A stretch of 60,989 nucleotides of DNA, taken from the NCBI GenBank assembly GCA_012064415.1, contig SSNU01000207.1, positions 129,849 to 190,837 of the forward strand. The letters run 5' to 3'. The notes below the pieces were generated by a model, which saw only the letters and a program-made list of their open reading frames with translations, ran no database searches and was not told the origin of the DNA. Shown here one piece after another: positions 12,836 to 23,166 of the stretch. The number at the start of each line of letters is the position of its first letter. The first letter of the stretch is position 1. The DNA is from Gyrodactylus bullatarudis (taxonomy: Eukaryota; Platyhelminthes; Monogenea; Gyrodactylidea; Gyrodactylidae). A program made the position numbers and the translations under genes.

Positions 12836-13164
12836 GATATTTATTTTAAATACATTTTTATCATATTTTTACTCCATGAATTCTATATATAGCTTTTATT
12901 AGAATTTTATAATCTCAGTTAATCTGTAATTGTTGATCATAAATGAATAAGAATTGAGAGATAAAGATGATTAAAATAAGATTCGTTCCTCAATTAGGAC
13001 AAAATTCGCCCGTAGATAAAATTTTGCGTCGTTCCTGAACCATACCATTACCAAAATTAGTTTTTGGATGTCTGATACAATGTAGGCTTCGATGGATGAT
13101 TTGCTCGAGGTAACAGATATTTTTAGACATTTATAAATCAGAATAGTCTAGTCTTTTATATCAT

Positions 13165-13325
13165 TAAAAAGGTAGTTGGTGGTATAAGTCACAAAGTTGA
13201 GATTGATAAGACTAATTTGGCCAAACGAAAATATCTTCGTGATCGAATTCTTAAAAATGAATATCAAGTTGGCGTTTATGATCAAGATACCAAATCTGTT
13301 TGTAACAGCGCAATCCGCTAATCCT
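13165..13325 (+). pseudogene. Merlin/IS1595-type (ISXO2-like) transposase fragment
   Basis: An open stretch reads GGISHKVEIDKTNLAKRKYL followed by RDRILKNEYQVGVYDQDTKS. This matches the ISXO2-like DDE domain pattern of VEID (first catalytic Asp), a KRKYNxGR-like segment and a W/Y-V-G-x-x-D-x-x-T hairpin. It is about 50 residues only, without start or the other catalytic residues. It lies 95 bp before the lectin-gene fragment. Attribution rests on remembered motif shape, so moderately sure. Confidence 0.55.
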
Positions 13326-13421
13326 TAACATTAATCTCATATGAATGGCGAGGATATTCGGAATTGGCTACTGCTGGCTACTGGCATCTAAAGATTAACT
13401 ATAGTCTAAACTGTGACTTAA

Positions 13422-13599
13422 CAGTGTACTGTTGCTTGTATCAGAAATAGGTTCTGCTGGACATTTTACCACTCGAAAAGCTCAAGATTGTGCATACAAG
13501 CTAATTATTTCGATGTCAACCTGCCCCGAAGTTACATGAATGTGTCAGATTTTATGAGATACTCAAAGTTCAAGGGTTGATCTGATTCAATTAGCAATT
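13422..13599 (+). pseudogene. 3' fragment of lectin-like gene (identical to the 16.7-kb copy)
   Basis: These 178 bp are, as read, identical to 17268-17445, the last ~53 codons (PAN/apple-like tail), the stop and 20 bp of 3' flank of the gene at 16701. There is no head, no start and no signal peptide, so it cannot make the family protein. Complete identity including non-coding flank points to very recent copying or ongoing gene conversion. Confidence 0.9.
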
Positions 13600-14285
13600 G
13601 TATTTTCATTTAGCCATAAATTTCGTCATCGTGAATAACATTATTATATTTGTACAAGATTTTTAGTAAAATCTTTTGACCTCGTTTGACATTCTTATTT
13701 CAAAAGAGTTTTTTTTGATCAAGAAAATGAAAAAAATTTCCAACAGATAATTAACTCCGAATTTTACCAGACGCGCAAAGTAAGTCTACAAGATCGAATG
13801 ATCATTTACATAAGGATACCGCGGTTACTAAACAAGAAAACCACTATGCTTCAATTTCAAAATTTTCCGTTTTATATAAAAACCCTGGAGATGACAGCAT
13901 AGATGTGTGGGTAAAGGAGAAATTCTTTATCAATCAACATAAACCTAATCTAAGTGTTCAGAAAAACTATTCATATAATCTTCAACTACCTTGGCCGATG
14001 TGAGCTTTTTCACTTTTCTCTCCATTGTTGCTAATTATTGGAGAGTTTTGGTGTTTTTTCAGCTTGTATTTATTCTTATTTCTAAAACTTTTACTATTTC
14101 TTTCATGTTTGTAAATTATTATTTTCATTCAATTATTTAACTCTTATCATTTTTAAAGTGATACCACTGATGATCCTTTAAGAAATACGTATTTGGTGTT
14201 AACATATCTTTTTCTTCAATTTTAATATGATTTTTAATGGATTTTCGGACGTATTTGAAAATTTACGTGAATTATTTATACAGAT

Positions 14286-14817
14286 GTGCAAAGTTCAACT
14301 ATTGAATCTAATTGTAAAGGCCAGAATCTTTATTGCATTGGTGCGATATCTATGAACCAGATTGAACATTTTTCATTAAAACGAGGAAGTTTAAAAAAAC
14401 CTCAATTTTTAGACTGGATGCTTGAGATGATTAATGAGGCAAGACAAAAAGAATTGTCACCTATGACAATTATCATTGATAATGCGCCATCCCACAGTGC
14501 AATTGAAAATGAAATTAATTTTGAAGATGTGAGAATTCAGCGTTTAGCTCCATATTCTTTTTTATTGAATCCTATTGAAATAATTTGGAGCATATTTAAG
14601 TCTGAAGTTAAGATTGCTAACAGCTCAGAGACCGGAGATATTGGCTTACCAACGCAATAACGGCAATCTTAACATTCAAGAATTTAGGCTAAGAAGGTTA
14701 GAACTTATTGCTGAGAATGCTAAAGCATCAATAACAACAGATAAAATTTTTTCGGCAACTTTTCATATCGAAAAATTTTATATTCCTGCTATGAATTTAG
14801 AAGATTTAATTGAATAG
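14286..14817 (+). pseudogene. Tc1/mariner-type DDE transposase, frameshifted
   Basis: The first frame (14286-14660) carries IIIDNAPSHS (second catalytic Asp) and APYSFLLNPIEIIWSIFKSE (third catalytic residue a Glu), the signature of Tc1/IS630 DDE_3 transposases. Coding then continues in another frame (to 14817) with QRNNGNLNIQEFRLRRLEL and a plausible C-terminus, so a frameshift lies near 14610-14640. The N-terminal helix-turn-helix and first Asp are not found upstream. Inactive copy; terminal repeats not identified. Confidence 0.8.
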
Positions 14818-14819
14818 TT

Positions 14820-15539
14820 ATAATTAATTAATGATAATAATTTCTGATAAAATAAATAAATTTTTATTTTCTGTAATTATCATTTCTATTTAACTTTTCA
14901 CATAAACTGAACGAAATGGACTATTCATATTTATGGAAGAGAATTGAAAAAATACGAAATTGAAAATTGTAAAAATCTAAAATAAACCCACAGTTATTAT
15001 AATTACTCTCTCGAGTGCACAATTGAAAAAAAACCACAATCAATCTACAGTATTCATGTTAATTCAATTTTGTTTTTTTTTTCCAGCCTCAATTACATAC
15101 TAAATAGACAATTGAGTTTTACAAATACAAAATGAAAAAATACAAAATTGACTTCTTCATTCTACGAACTAGACCTGAAAAAGGTATAGTGCCGTTTTCA
15201 TATTATAATTATATTAAATTCACGAGTATAAAGTAACAAATATCAAAGATGAGCTAGTTTCGCTCTCGAAATAAGTTTCTTTTGAGATCTTTGTATCAAG
15301 AAGTTATTATCTAATTCTTTTTTACAACCCTTTTGTTGCCGATGGACATATCTACACTTTCAATTCTTGTTCATTATCCCTGACAGTATGAATGAATATA
15401 TCGTTTGAATTGTTTTTATTAAAGGGGCAGTGATAATCAAAGTTGCATTTTTCAAATTTGATATTTTTACATTCAAGTAGTCTAATCTAATACTTTAAGA
15501 CTTTTGATAGAAATTGTTGATCCATTAGGCCAATTTCAC
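14820..15539. other. intergenic, no gene seen
   Basis: AT-rich sequence between the broken transposase and the direct repeat; nothing recognisable. Confidence 0.5.
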
Positions 15540-15940
15540 TAGTTATTAATTTTGTTCATTCATCAGCAGAAATCTCAATTTCATGAACAAGAAGTAAATC
15601 TAGCCGAAATTTTCCAGAGTTTAATAATCATATATTGAAATTTCTATAATTAATTAATGCTTTAAATTAATTGAGAAACCTTTGAAGAATAACAGCCGCA
15701 ACAATTTATTTACTTAAACTTCTCAATAACACTCCAATGAAATCCAGATAAAAAATAATTATTTTTCGTAAGCATTAAATAAATCGGTAAAGCTTCACTT
15801 TTGGAACAGCGAAAAATTCTATTAACTATTTAAAAAAGTCCTAGAGAATTTTTTTCAAGGTACATCGCTGGGATTGAAAATCAGTAGGGTTTTAGATCAT
15901 GCTGATAACGAATATGCAATTATGTTTAAAAACCAATCTT
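15540..15940 (+). repeat. direct repeat, left copy, flanking the 16.7-kb lectin gene
   Basis: About 400 bp that recur at 17561-17893 in the same orientation with small gaps; shared landmarks include ttcattcatcagcagaaatc and the ggaacagcgaaaaattctat block. The pair brackets the lectin-like gene, as expected from an unequal-crossover or tandem duplication junction. Confidence 0.8.
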
Positions 15941-15944
15941 AGAC

Positions 15945-16335
15945 TATCAGATAATCTTAAGACTAACAGAATAGTTTGATAAACTTGTTACCAGGTTTCA
16001 AGATTAACTAACTATTTAACAATATAACATAGCTTGTTGAATTTGATACTCGGTAATAAGATTGGTTGATTGAATCAAATTTTTCGAAAATAATATCAAA
16101 GATTAAGAAAACAATCCAACATTGTAAGGTCCCTCATTGGAACTTTTATATAATTTTAGCTGAATAGTTCGTTAAACTTGTTACCAGGTTTAAGAATAAT
16201 AAGTTTATGAATTTTTGCATATTATCAGAAAAGTTCCAAATGGCTTTAAATGGTAAAAAAGTAGTCATTCAAATGTTCCTCATTTAAAGAATAGAAAATC
16301 AAAATACGTGATGAGAAGAAATTTATATTAGCTTT
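15945..16335 (+). repeat. upstream repeat shared with the 51.2-kb lectin gene
   Basis: Several blocks match 50503-51013, which lies upstream of the 51189 gene. The blocks around tctta-agacta, aatagttcgt-aaa-ttgttacc and acaatccaa run in the same orientation, while a ~95-bp block (16248-16335) matches 50870-50960 inverted. At 51 kb the sequence has TIR-like ends, so it may be a degenerate transposon or a co-duplicated promoter region. Confidence 0.6.
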
Positions 16336-16700
16336 GTATTCAGATCACAGATTAGTCTCTTTCATGGTTTTTAATGTTTCTAAGTAAAATGAATGTAATT
16401 TATGCATTTTGATAGGGTCTTTAATTCTATTAGACTGAAGAATCAAATATTTGTCTTTTTATAATTCGAAAAATGGACAGTAAAAGCAATAGTAATAAAA
16501 ACAAAATTTAAGTGGAATAAAACTGACATTTTCCAGGATATCTTCTCAATGAATATTACTCAATTCAGAAATTAAGAAATTCCATCCACTTCTGTAATTG
16601 TGGTAAGAGAAGACCAAAATTAATTGAGAAAGTATCTTGGCAACTCTTATTCTAACTTGTAATTAATATAAAATGTCTAAGATCATAATGGCAGTTCAAT

Positions 16701-17426
16701 ATGTTGTTCATTACGCTTCTAGCGTATTTTGGTCTTTTGCATTCGTGTCCGGTCCCGTTTACTACCAGGGAGAATCGATGTGTGATGAAGTACAAGGGCT
16801 TTATGAAGGATTTTCTCGGAATTTGTGGATCACTCAACGGTAGGCTTTCATCACTCGAGGAAGCTGCACGAGATTTTCCTAACGAAACTATCCTAACAAT
16901 GGCACACTTTCAGTTCAACTGGGATGACAAGCAGAATTATTACTGGGACATTGTGAGTAGGAAGGTCGTAAGAATTCCATCCAATGTTAGTTGGGTGAAT
17001 GGTGAGCCTAACAATGTATTGAACGTAGAAATAATGCTTAAAAAGATCCAAACAAATTCGATTCTAGATGTTCCCATTACAAATATTTATATCTATGCCT
17101 GCTACTACGATCCAGAGTTCTACAAAGAGCAACAAGATATCCATCAGATATTCGTAGAGCAGTATCCAACTGTTGGTGGCGTCGACCTAGGACGTAACCT
17201 GCTATTTAGTAAAAGTAATGTGACTGACTTTGGAAATCTGGTTCAACTACTCGACAAGAACTTGAGTCAGTGTACTGTTGCTTGTATCAGAAATAGGTTC
17301 TGCTGGACATTTTACCACTCGAAAAGCTCAAGATTGTGCATACAAGCTAATTATTTCGATGTCAACCTGCCCCGAAGTTACATGAATGTGTCAGATTTTA
17401 TGAGATACTCAAAGTTCAAGGGTTGA
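16701..17426 (+). CDS. secreted C-type-lectin-like / PAN-like protein, copy A (EPN)
   Basis: Intronless, 241 residues. Residues 1-~16 form a signal peptide (MLFITLLAYFGLLHSC), so the product is probably secreted. Residues ~17-135 resemble a C-type lectin-like domain: an early Cys pair, the CGSLNGRLSSLEEA helix region, a central FNWDDKQNYYWDIV, then SWVNGEPNN, where EPN is the triplet that in classical C-type lectins coordinates Ca2+ and favours mannose-type sugars, and a late Cys in ACYYDPEFY. Residues ~180-225 have a PAN/apple-like Cys pattern (CTVACIRNRFCWTFYHSKSS, then C). Two paralogues lie in this window; the 3' half is almost identical in DNA to copy B while the 5' half has diverged. 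Both domain assignments are by motif only; sugar binding is inferred. Confidence 0.8.
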   Translation: MLFITLLAYFGLLHSCPVPFTTRENRCVMKYKGFMKDFLGICGSLNGRLSSLEEAARDFPNETILTMAHFQFNWDDKQNYYWDIVSRKVVRIPSNVSWVNGEPNNVLNVEIMLKKIQTNSILDVPITNIYIYACYYDPEFYKEQQDIHQIFVEQYPTVGGVDLGRNLLFSKSNVTDFGNLVQLLDKNLSQCTVACIRNRFCWTFYHSKSSRLCIQANYFDVNLPRSYMNVSDFMRYSKFKG

Positions 17427-17560
17427 TCTGATTCAATTAGCAATTTTTTTCAGATCAGCATCATGAAAAAAACTATTCGTCATAAACAAAATTTATCATC
17501 AAATTGATATTACAATCTTCAACTTTGTTTTATTCCAATTTCGATAGAACTTTTAGTTTC

Positions 17561-17893
17561 TAGTTATTAATTTGTTCATTCATCAGCAGAAATCTCAATT
17601 TCATGAACGAGAAGTAAATCTAGCCGAAATTTGATTGATAATTGAAAAACCTTGAGAGACATGGCTTTGAAGAACTACAGCCGCTTACTTAAACTTCTCA
17701 ATAACACTCCAATGAAATCCAGATCAAAAATTATTATTTAAGATCAAATAATACAAATAATTTTTGGAACAGCGAAAAATTCTATTAACTATTAAAAAAA
17801 GACCCAGAGAATTTTTCTCAAGGTACATCGCTGAGATTGAAAATTCATATTATACTGATAACGAATATGCAATTATTTTTAAAAACCAACCTT
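17561..17893 (+). repeat. direct repeat, right copy, flanking the 16.7-kb lectin gene
   Basis: Same orientation and content as 15540-15940, with a shortened middle. Its position just after the gene suggests that gene plus one repeat formed a duplicated unit. Confidence 0.8.
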
Positions 17894-18764
17894 TAGAGGT
17901 ATTGTCCCAAAAAATATGACCATTCTTAGATCTTGAAAATGGCTAACTTTTTTATTTCAAGAGATGACTTAAAGGTGATAACATATTTGAATTCTACGGG
18001 TATGGTTTCTTTCTTTTTCTCTTCGATCTCTGTAAGTAGATTTTCAAAAAAATGTTCTTTATATTTTTAAGGAAATTTTAATATTTTTTTTAAAAACGAG
18101 TCATTTTTAAATAGTCATAACTTCTCGATAAACTGTTGTAGCTTGATAAGTCATAGTTCATTCGAAAGAATATTAGTTCTACTTTCAGAAAAGTGGTCAA
18201 TAAACTATTTCTACTTTCTTTAAAACATGATTTTGGCTCGAGAAAGTAGCCTGTCCCATATATGACCTGCTGGGGGGGGGGTTAAAGGGAATTTCGGCGT
18301 TAGTCAATGAAAATCAACCAGGATTTTGAGTGCTACTCATTCCATATTGATTCCTATACTTTCATTTAATTATATTTCCAAAATTTAACTTTCTAATTAG
18401 AAAGTCAAGAAAGTCTTTTAGGATTTATTCTAACAATTCAGAATCTAGGACATGTTATGCAAGAAAAATTAGCTCTCTAGCTTACTAAATAAGAAGATGA
18501 ATACTATTTATATATCTTTTTTCCCCAAGAAACTTTTCTTTTTTTTGTTAGACGAATTTCTTATATTTAAATAAAACTGATAATTACAAAATAATAAAGT
18601 AATCTTTATAGGGGTTTTCGTTCAAAGCAAAATAAATGAAAAATGATGTATAAATAAAAAAAAAATAATTGTTCTATCGAATTCATCAAATTGGCGAATG
18701 AGATTAGTAATCTATGATAAAATATGAAAAACTAGTGTCTGCAATCAAAACGAAAATCATCTGG
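17894..18764. other. intergenic / LINE 3' flank
   Basis: No gene. On the minus strand this is downstream of the LINE ORF and includes its 3' untranslated region. A clear poly(A) tail and target-site duplication were not found, so the 3' end of the element is undefined. A run of ten G at about 18270 is unusual in this AT-rich DNA. Confidence 0.5.
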
Positions 18765-21506
18765 TTAATGGAGGTATGAATAAAGTAAAGACTTAGAGTA
18801 ATTTAATTTAGATCTAATGTGTGACATGACAGATTTAAGATTAGTCAGGTCATTACAATCAGACAATTTATATTTTAAATTAATAGCGTTGAAATTAGAT
18901 AATAGGTAATTAGCATCATATTTAGAATTTCTGAGATTATAGTTATTCTCAGAAACGGAATAGGACTCAGAAAATTTTTTAACTATGAATGCATATCTAC
19001 GAACCCAGAGAGGGTTAATCCCTGAGATCAAGATGAGTGCATTGTACGAGTCCAGGTGGGGATATAAAGAATGTAAAAATCTATATTGTACCCGCTCAAT
19101 TGTCAAAGATTGAGCATTATTCAAGTTAGGTAGAAGGGAGAAAATATAGTCAAAAAGAGGAAATACCAATGACTTGTAAGCTTTTAGTCTTACGTCACTG
19201 GATTTAGAGAATTTTCTAATAGAATATATTATAGTATTAATTCTAGAAATGTTAAAAAGAGGATCAATTTTTAAATTAGATGACATACTGAAACCCAGAT
19301 CTAAAGTTAAGGAGACAATTTCTCCAGGAAGTAGAAGAGATTCCATGAGGGTTGCAGGGAGACCAGATGGGAGCATAATTTTGCATTTATCTCTATTAAT
19401 ATAGAGCCCCATGGCCTCAAGGGAACCTTTAAGAAGCAAGAAGTTACGATTTATTTTTATAATGTCTAGAGCATTATTAATTCTAAAGACGAATTTTAGG
19501 TCGTCGGCATATTTTATGAGAACACCCTCAATATCCTCAGAGAGCTGAATATCAGCGAAGCAAATATTAAAAAGAAGAGGGCCAATAGAAGAACCTTGGG
19601 TGACCCCAGAGTTTATCTTAACAGGTTTACTGTTGGTGGCGTTGAAAGTAACATATTGCATCCTTTTTGTTAAAAAGTACATAGTGAGATTAATTACATA
19701 AGGATTAATTTTTAAGTCAATAAGTTTTTTTTTAATAAAAGAAAATTTCAGTTTATCAAAAGCCTTAGAGATATCAAGGTAATGTATCAATAAAAATGAT
19801 TTAGATTTTAATAGAGGGATGGAGTAATCAAGGCAATCCAATAAATTGCTAGAAGTACTTTTTTGGGGTAAGAAACCATGTTGAGATGCATCAGGGAAGG
19901 GAAACGGAAGGGAGGCTCTTATTTCGGCAGTAAGGAATCTGTCAATTACCGAAAGGAAGACGTTTAATGACGAAATTGGCCGAAGACGGGCATATTCCGA
20001 ATAGTTTTTGATCTTCGGTATTGGCGTAATTTTGACGGTAAGCCAATCATCGGGAATAAAACACTCAATAATGCAACGATTCAGGTAGTTACATAAATTG
20101 GTCAAGAAGTTATTATTAAGGGAGTTTACAAGATTTAATGAATTAAATTTTGAATCGATTCTTTTAAGATTTTTACATGAACCTATAAGGGTTCTAAATT
20201 GTTCAATACAGATAAAGGGAGGATTAGAATCAGAGGGGATTTTGTCAATGATTTCGAAATTTCCAAAGGTGTTTTCAAAATACAAATTAATTTCTTCACA
20301 GAAATCTTGGTCTGAGAGTGAAGTAAAATTTTTAATGGAAGAGGTTTTGTTTATATTGAGCAATTTTCTGAACTTGGACCAACCTCTTTGAGGATTGGAT
20401 CTAAGATCAGACAGGATATTTTCTTCAAAAGCTTCCAGGGCAACAGATTCAATATTAGAGGATATTTGAAAAAATTTTAAAGAGTTCTTAGTAATACGGG
20501 TGGATTCCCTTAGAATCGAGTAAAATAGATCATAATTGAATGAGTTATTAGAAAACATAATAGAAGAAAAAGTCTGGATAAGATCTTTACATTTTTTATA
20601 ATCAACAGTTTTTTTTTCATTAGTATAATAACGAGCATGGTTTGAAAGAGAAAAATTAAAGAATATTACATTATGGTCAGAATAAGGAACAAAATGAGTG
20701 GATGATTCGTGAAAGACATTTGAAAAGACAAGGTCAAGAATATTGTTGTTCCTTGTTGGATTGACCACGATTTGTTCAAGTTTATAATTTAAAATAAGAT
20801 CATCGAAAGAGGGAGGGACAAGAGGATTTGTTTCCTCGCAGGGAAAATTAAAATCCCCGAGAATTGCTAAATTGTTTTTATAGTTGGCTACTAGTGAGTA
20901 GATATGATTAAATATAATATTATCTGGTACATAAAATTTGCTGGACAATGGTGGGCGATATAATAACAGGAAATTTTGCTGGGAGTTATTTATGAGTAAT
21001 GATAAAAATATGTGTTGGAATGGTGAATTAATAGTAGCATATAAAATAATTTTAATGGAGGAATTAATATAGATACCAACACCAACACCAATAGAATCTT
21101 GTCTATCAGCCCTAAGTAAGGAATAATTAGAAATATTTATTAAAGAATCAGAAATATCAGGTTTTAACCAGGTTTCAGTAATAAAAAAGAGCGATGGTCT
21201 GAATCTTTGGATTAAAATTTTAATATTAGATTGACAATGAAAGGAACATGGTGAATGAGTAATGGTGTTAGTAGGGTGATGTATTGAAGGAGGAGGCAAG
21301 GATATATTAGAGTGTCTAGCCACACTCTCCATGTATGCTACATCACGTTTTAGTTTAAGGTTTTCTTGTGACAGTCTATTGATAGTAGATTCTTGTTCTT
21401 TACAAGCACGAATAAAGGAAGATAGGTAATCATTAATGTATTTTTGAAAGTATTGGATTTGACATGAGAGTTCAAGGTTGGCGCCAGGAACCACGTAGTT
21501 AAACAT
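18765..21506 (-). CDS. non-LTR retrotransposon ORF: endonuclease plus reverse transcriptase
   Basis: A single uninterrupted frame of 913 codons. Residues ~30-60 have coiled-coil-like heptads (LSQENLKLKRDV). Residues ~90-290 are an APE-type endonuclease with ITETWL (catalytic Glu), GDFNFP and SDHN. Residues ~480-750 are reverse transcriptase with YLDISKAFDKL, SGVTQGSSIGPLLF and the YADD active site. A C-terminal extension follows. This is Jockey/CR1-like in order and motifs. There is no in-frame stop, so the copy is young. The position where the family has the catalytic Asn of an N-C/I-R/Q-S motif reads FHCQS here, so the nuclease may be impaired. No RNase H was seen. An overlapping frame upstream (21350-21640) may be the tail of ORF1. 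Confidence 0.92.
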   Translation of the reverse strand: MFNYVVPGANLELSCQIQYFQKYINDYLSSFIRACKEQESTINRLSQENLKLKRDVAYMESVARHSNISLPPPSIHHPTNTITHSPCSFHCQSNIKILIQRFRPSLFFITETWLKPDISDSLINISNYSLLRADRQDSIGVGVGIYINSSIKIILYATINSPFQHIFLSLLINNSQQNFLLLYRPPLSSKFYVPDNIIFNHIYSLVANYKNNLAILGDFNFPCEETNPLVPPSFDDLILNYKLEQIVVNPTRNNNILDLVFSNVFHESSTHFVPYSDHNVIFFNFSLSNHARYYTNEKKTVDYKKCKDLIQTFSSIMFSNNSFNYDLFYSILRESTRITKNSLKFFQISSNIESVALEAFEENILSDLRSNPQRGWSKFRKLLNINKTSSIKNFTSLSDQDFCEEINLYFENTFGNFEIIDKIPSDSNPPFICIEQFRTLIGSCKNLKRIDSKFNSLNLVNSLNNNFLTNLCNYLNRCIIECFIPDDWLTVKITPIPKIKNYSEYARLRPISSLNVFLSVIDRFLTAEIRASLPFPFPDASQHGFLPQKSTSSNLLDCLDYSIPLLKSKSFLLIHYLDISKAFDKLKFSFIKKKLIDLKINPYVINLTMYFLTKRMQYVTFNATNSKPVKINSGVTQGSSIGPLLFNICFADIQLSEDIEGVLIKYADDLKFVFRINNALDIIKINRNFLLLKGSLEAMGLYINRDKCKIMLPSGLPATLMESLLLPGEIVSLTLDLGFSMSSNLKIDPLFNISRINTIIYSIRKFSKSSDVRLKAYKSLVFPLFDYIFSLLPNLNNAQSLTIERVQYRFLHSLYPHLDSYNALILISGINPLWVRRYAFIVKKFSESYSVSENNYNLRNSKYDANYLLSNFNAINLKYKLSDCNDLTNLKSVMSHIRSKLNYSKSLLYSYLH

Positions 21507-21640
21507 TTTTGAGTTGAAACTTGGTGTATGGCAATTTTTCGATGAATATTTGCCTTCAATGAGTCATCTTGAAATTGACTGTAGAAGATTGATTCACCTC
21601 TTGGGATTGAAAATGGCTTACCGCATTTTAAAGACCGCAT

Positions 21641-22422
21641 CAGACTAGTGAATCGGAAAGTTTTTATTTAAGTTTATTTCTTGAAGTATCGTATCTATCA
21701 ATAAAGTCTTATGCTAGATCATGTTTTAGATATCGTTCTCAGTAAGGTTCATGTTGGTTAGCAGAAAAATGAGAATGCTTGTATAATGATTGATACTATA
21801 ATTTTGATTGATCAATGATTTATCAAACTTTCAATTTAGGAAAAGGCTTTGAAAATATACAAGATTGAGGGTGAATTAATTCAGAAATAAGCCCTATATA
21901 TGATTAGGCTTGTTTAATGTACCTCAAGTGAAGTATGGAGAATAGTATTCGAGGATTTGTATATAATCATAGACTCGAATAGACTACAATAGAAAAGAAT
22001 AGAACTTAATATGAAATGTATTGCACTCAAGTTTTTGATTGATTCTCATTGGCTAACGCAAAACTCCCCCTAAATGGAATTTTTCGCTGTACCCGAAGTA
22101 AAGTGTTACAAACTTTATCATGGCTTTTTCGTGTGAGCATCAACTCTGTAAAAGATCGTTTTTACAGCTGTTTTTATGGATATAATGGGAGAATTTGCAT
22201 TAAACCATTATAATGAGAATGGATCATCTACTGTTCAAACTTGATGATGAAGAATAAAATTTCAAGTGGTTGTAAAGTAATAATTCCAATTTCCTAAATG
22301 GATTTCAATTATGCTTGAGAGCTATAATTAAATAATAAAGAAAATTGCACTTAGTTACACTCTTGCTCTTATGATTCAAATAAATATGCTCTTGAGGGGA
22401 AATTTGGAGAAAAATTTTAAAA
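21641..22422. other. intergenic, upstream of lectin gene copy B
   Basis: AT-rich; no coding region. It should contain the promoter of the 22423 gene, but no convincing TATA box was singled out. The upstream repeat seen before copies A and C is not recognisable here. Confidence 0.5.
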
Positions 22423-23166
22423 ATGTTCCTAATACTTCTCACTACACTGCATATCCTAAGGATAATAGAAACCTGTGAGAATATGTATATCTTGACAACA
22501 AATGGAGTCTGTGCGATGAAAATTAACAACTCATTAATCGGTGGAGCCCTGCAGTATTGTGGAGTGAGGAATGGAAGACTGGCAACACCAGTCGAATTAT
22601 TGAATGATTTCGCAAATACTTCAGTTTCAAGCATTTCTCATTTACAATTCAACTGGGATGACAAGCTGAATTATTACTGGGACATTGTGAGTAGGAAGGT
22701 GATTGAAACACCGAGTAGATTTGTCTGGAATTATTCCCAGCCCGATAGTACACTGAGTGGGGATTCCCTGATAGAGAAGACGATAAATGGGACATTTAGC
22801 GATGTTTCATGGACGATGACAAGAACTTTTGTATGCTATTATGATCCTGATTTCTATAGACCACAGCAAGATAATCGAATTAATCAGATATTCGTAGAGC
22901 AGTATCCAACTGTGGGTGGCGTCGACCTAGGACGTAACCAGCTATTTAGTAAAAGTAACGTGAATGACTTTGGAAATCTGGTTCAACTAGTCAACAGAAC
23001 CTTGAGTCAGTGTACTGTTGCTTGTATCAGGAATAGGTTCTGCTGGACATTTTATCACTCGAAAAGCTCAAGATTGTGCATACAAGCTAATTATTTCGAT
23101 GTCAACCTGCCCCGAAGTTACATGAATGTGTCAGATTTTATGAGATACTCAAAGTTCAAGGGTTGA
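22423..23166 (+). CDS. secreted C-type-lectin-like / PAN-like protein, copy B (QPD)
   Basis: Intronless, 247 residues, with a hydrophobic N-terminal signal sequence (FLILLTTLHILRII). The head has CGVRNGRLATPVELLNDF, the family core FNWDDKLNYYWDIVSRKV, and YSQPDST where copy A has EPN; QPD in classical C-type lectins favours galactose-type sugars. A late Cys lies in VCYYDPDFY. The tail (from IFVEQYPTVGG) is near-identical to copy A, including CTVACIRNRFCWTFYHSKSS. A polyadenylation signal AATAAA lies at 23309-23314. It neighbours NTAN1, which runs toward it. Function unknown; the lectin and apple labels rest on motifs. Confidence 0.8.
   Translation: MFLILLTTLHILRIIETCENMYILTTNGVCAMKINNSLIGGALQYCGVRNGRLATPVELLNDFANTSVSSISHLQFNWDDKLNYYWDIVSRKVIETPSRFVWNYSQPDSTLSGDSLIEKTINGTFSDVSWTMTRTFVCYYDPDFYRPQQDNRINQIFVEQYPTVGGVDLGRNQLFSKSNVNDFGNLVQLVNRTLSQCTVACIRNRFCWTFYHSKSSRLCIQANYFDVNLPRSYMNVSDFMRYSKFKG

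Noticed and set aside
20098..20391. plus-strand frame over the LINE
   Set aside because: Antisense shadow of the reverse transcriptase frame.
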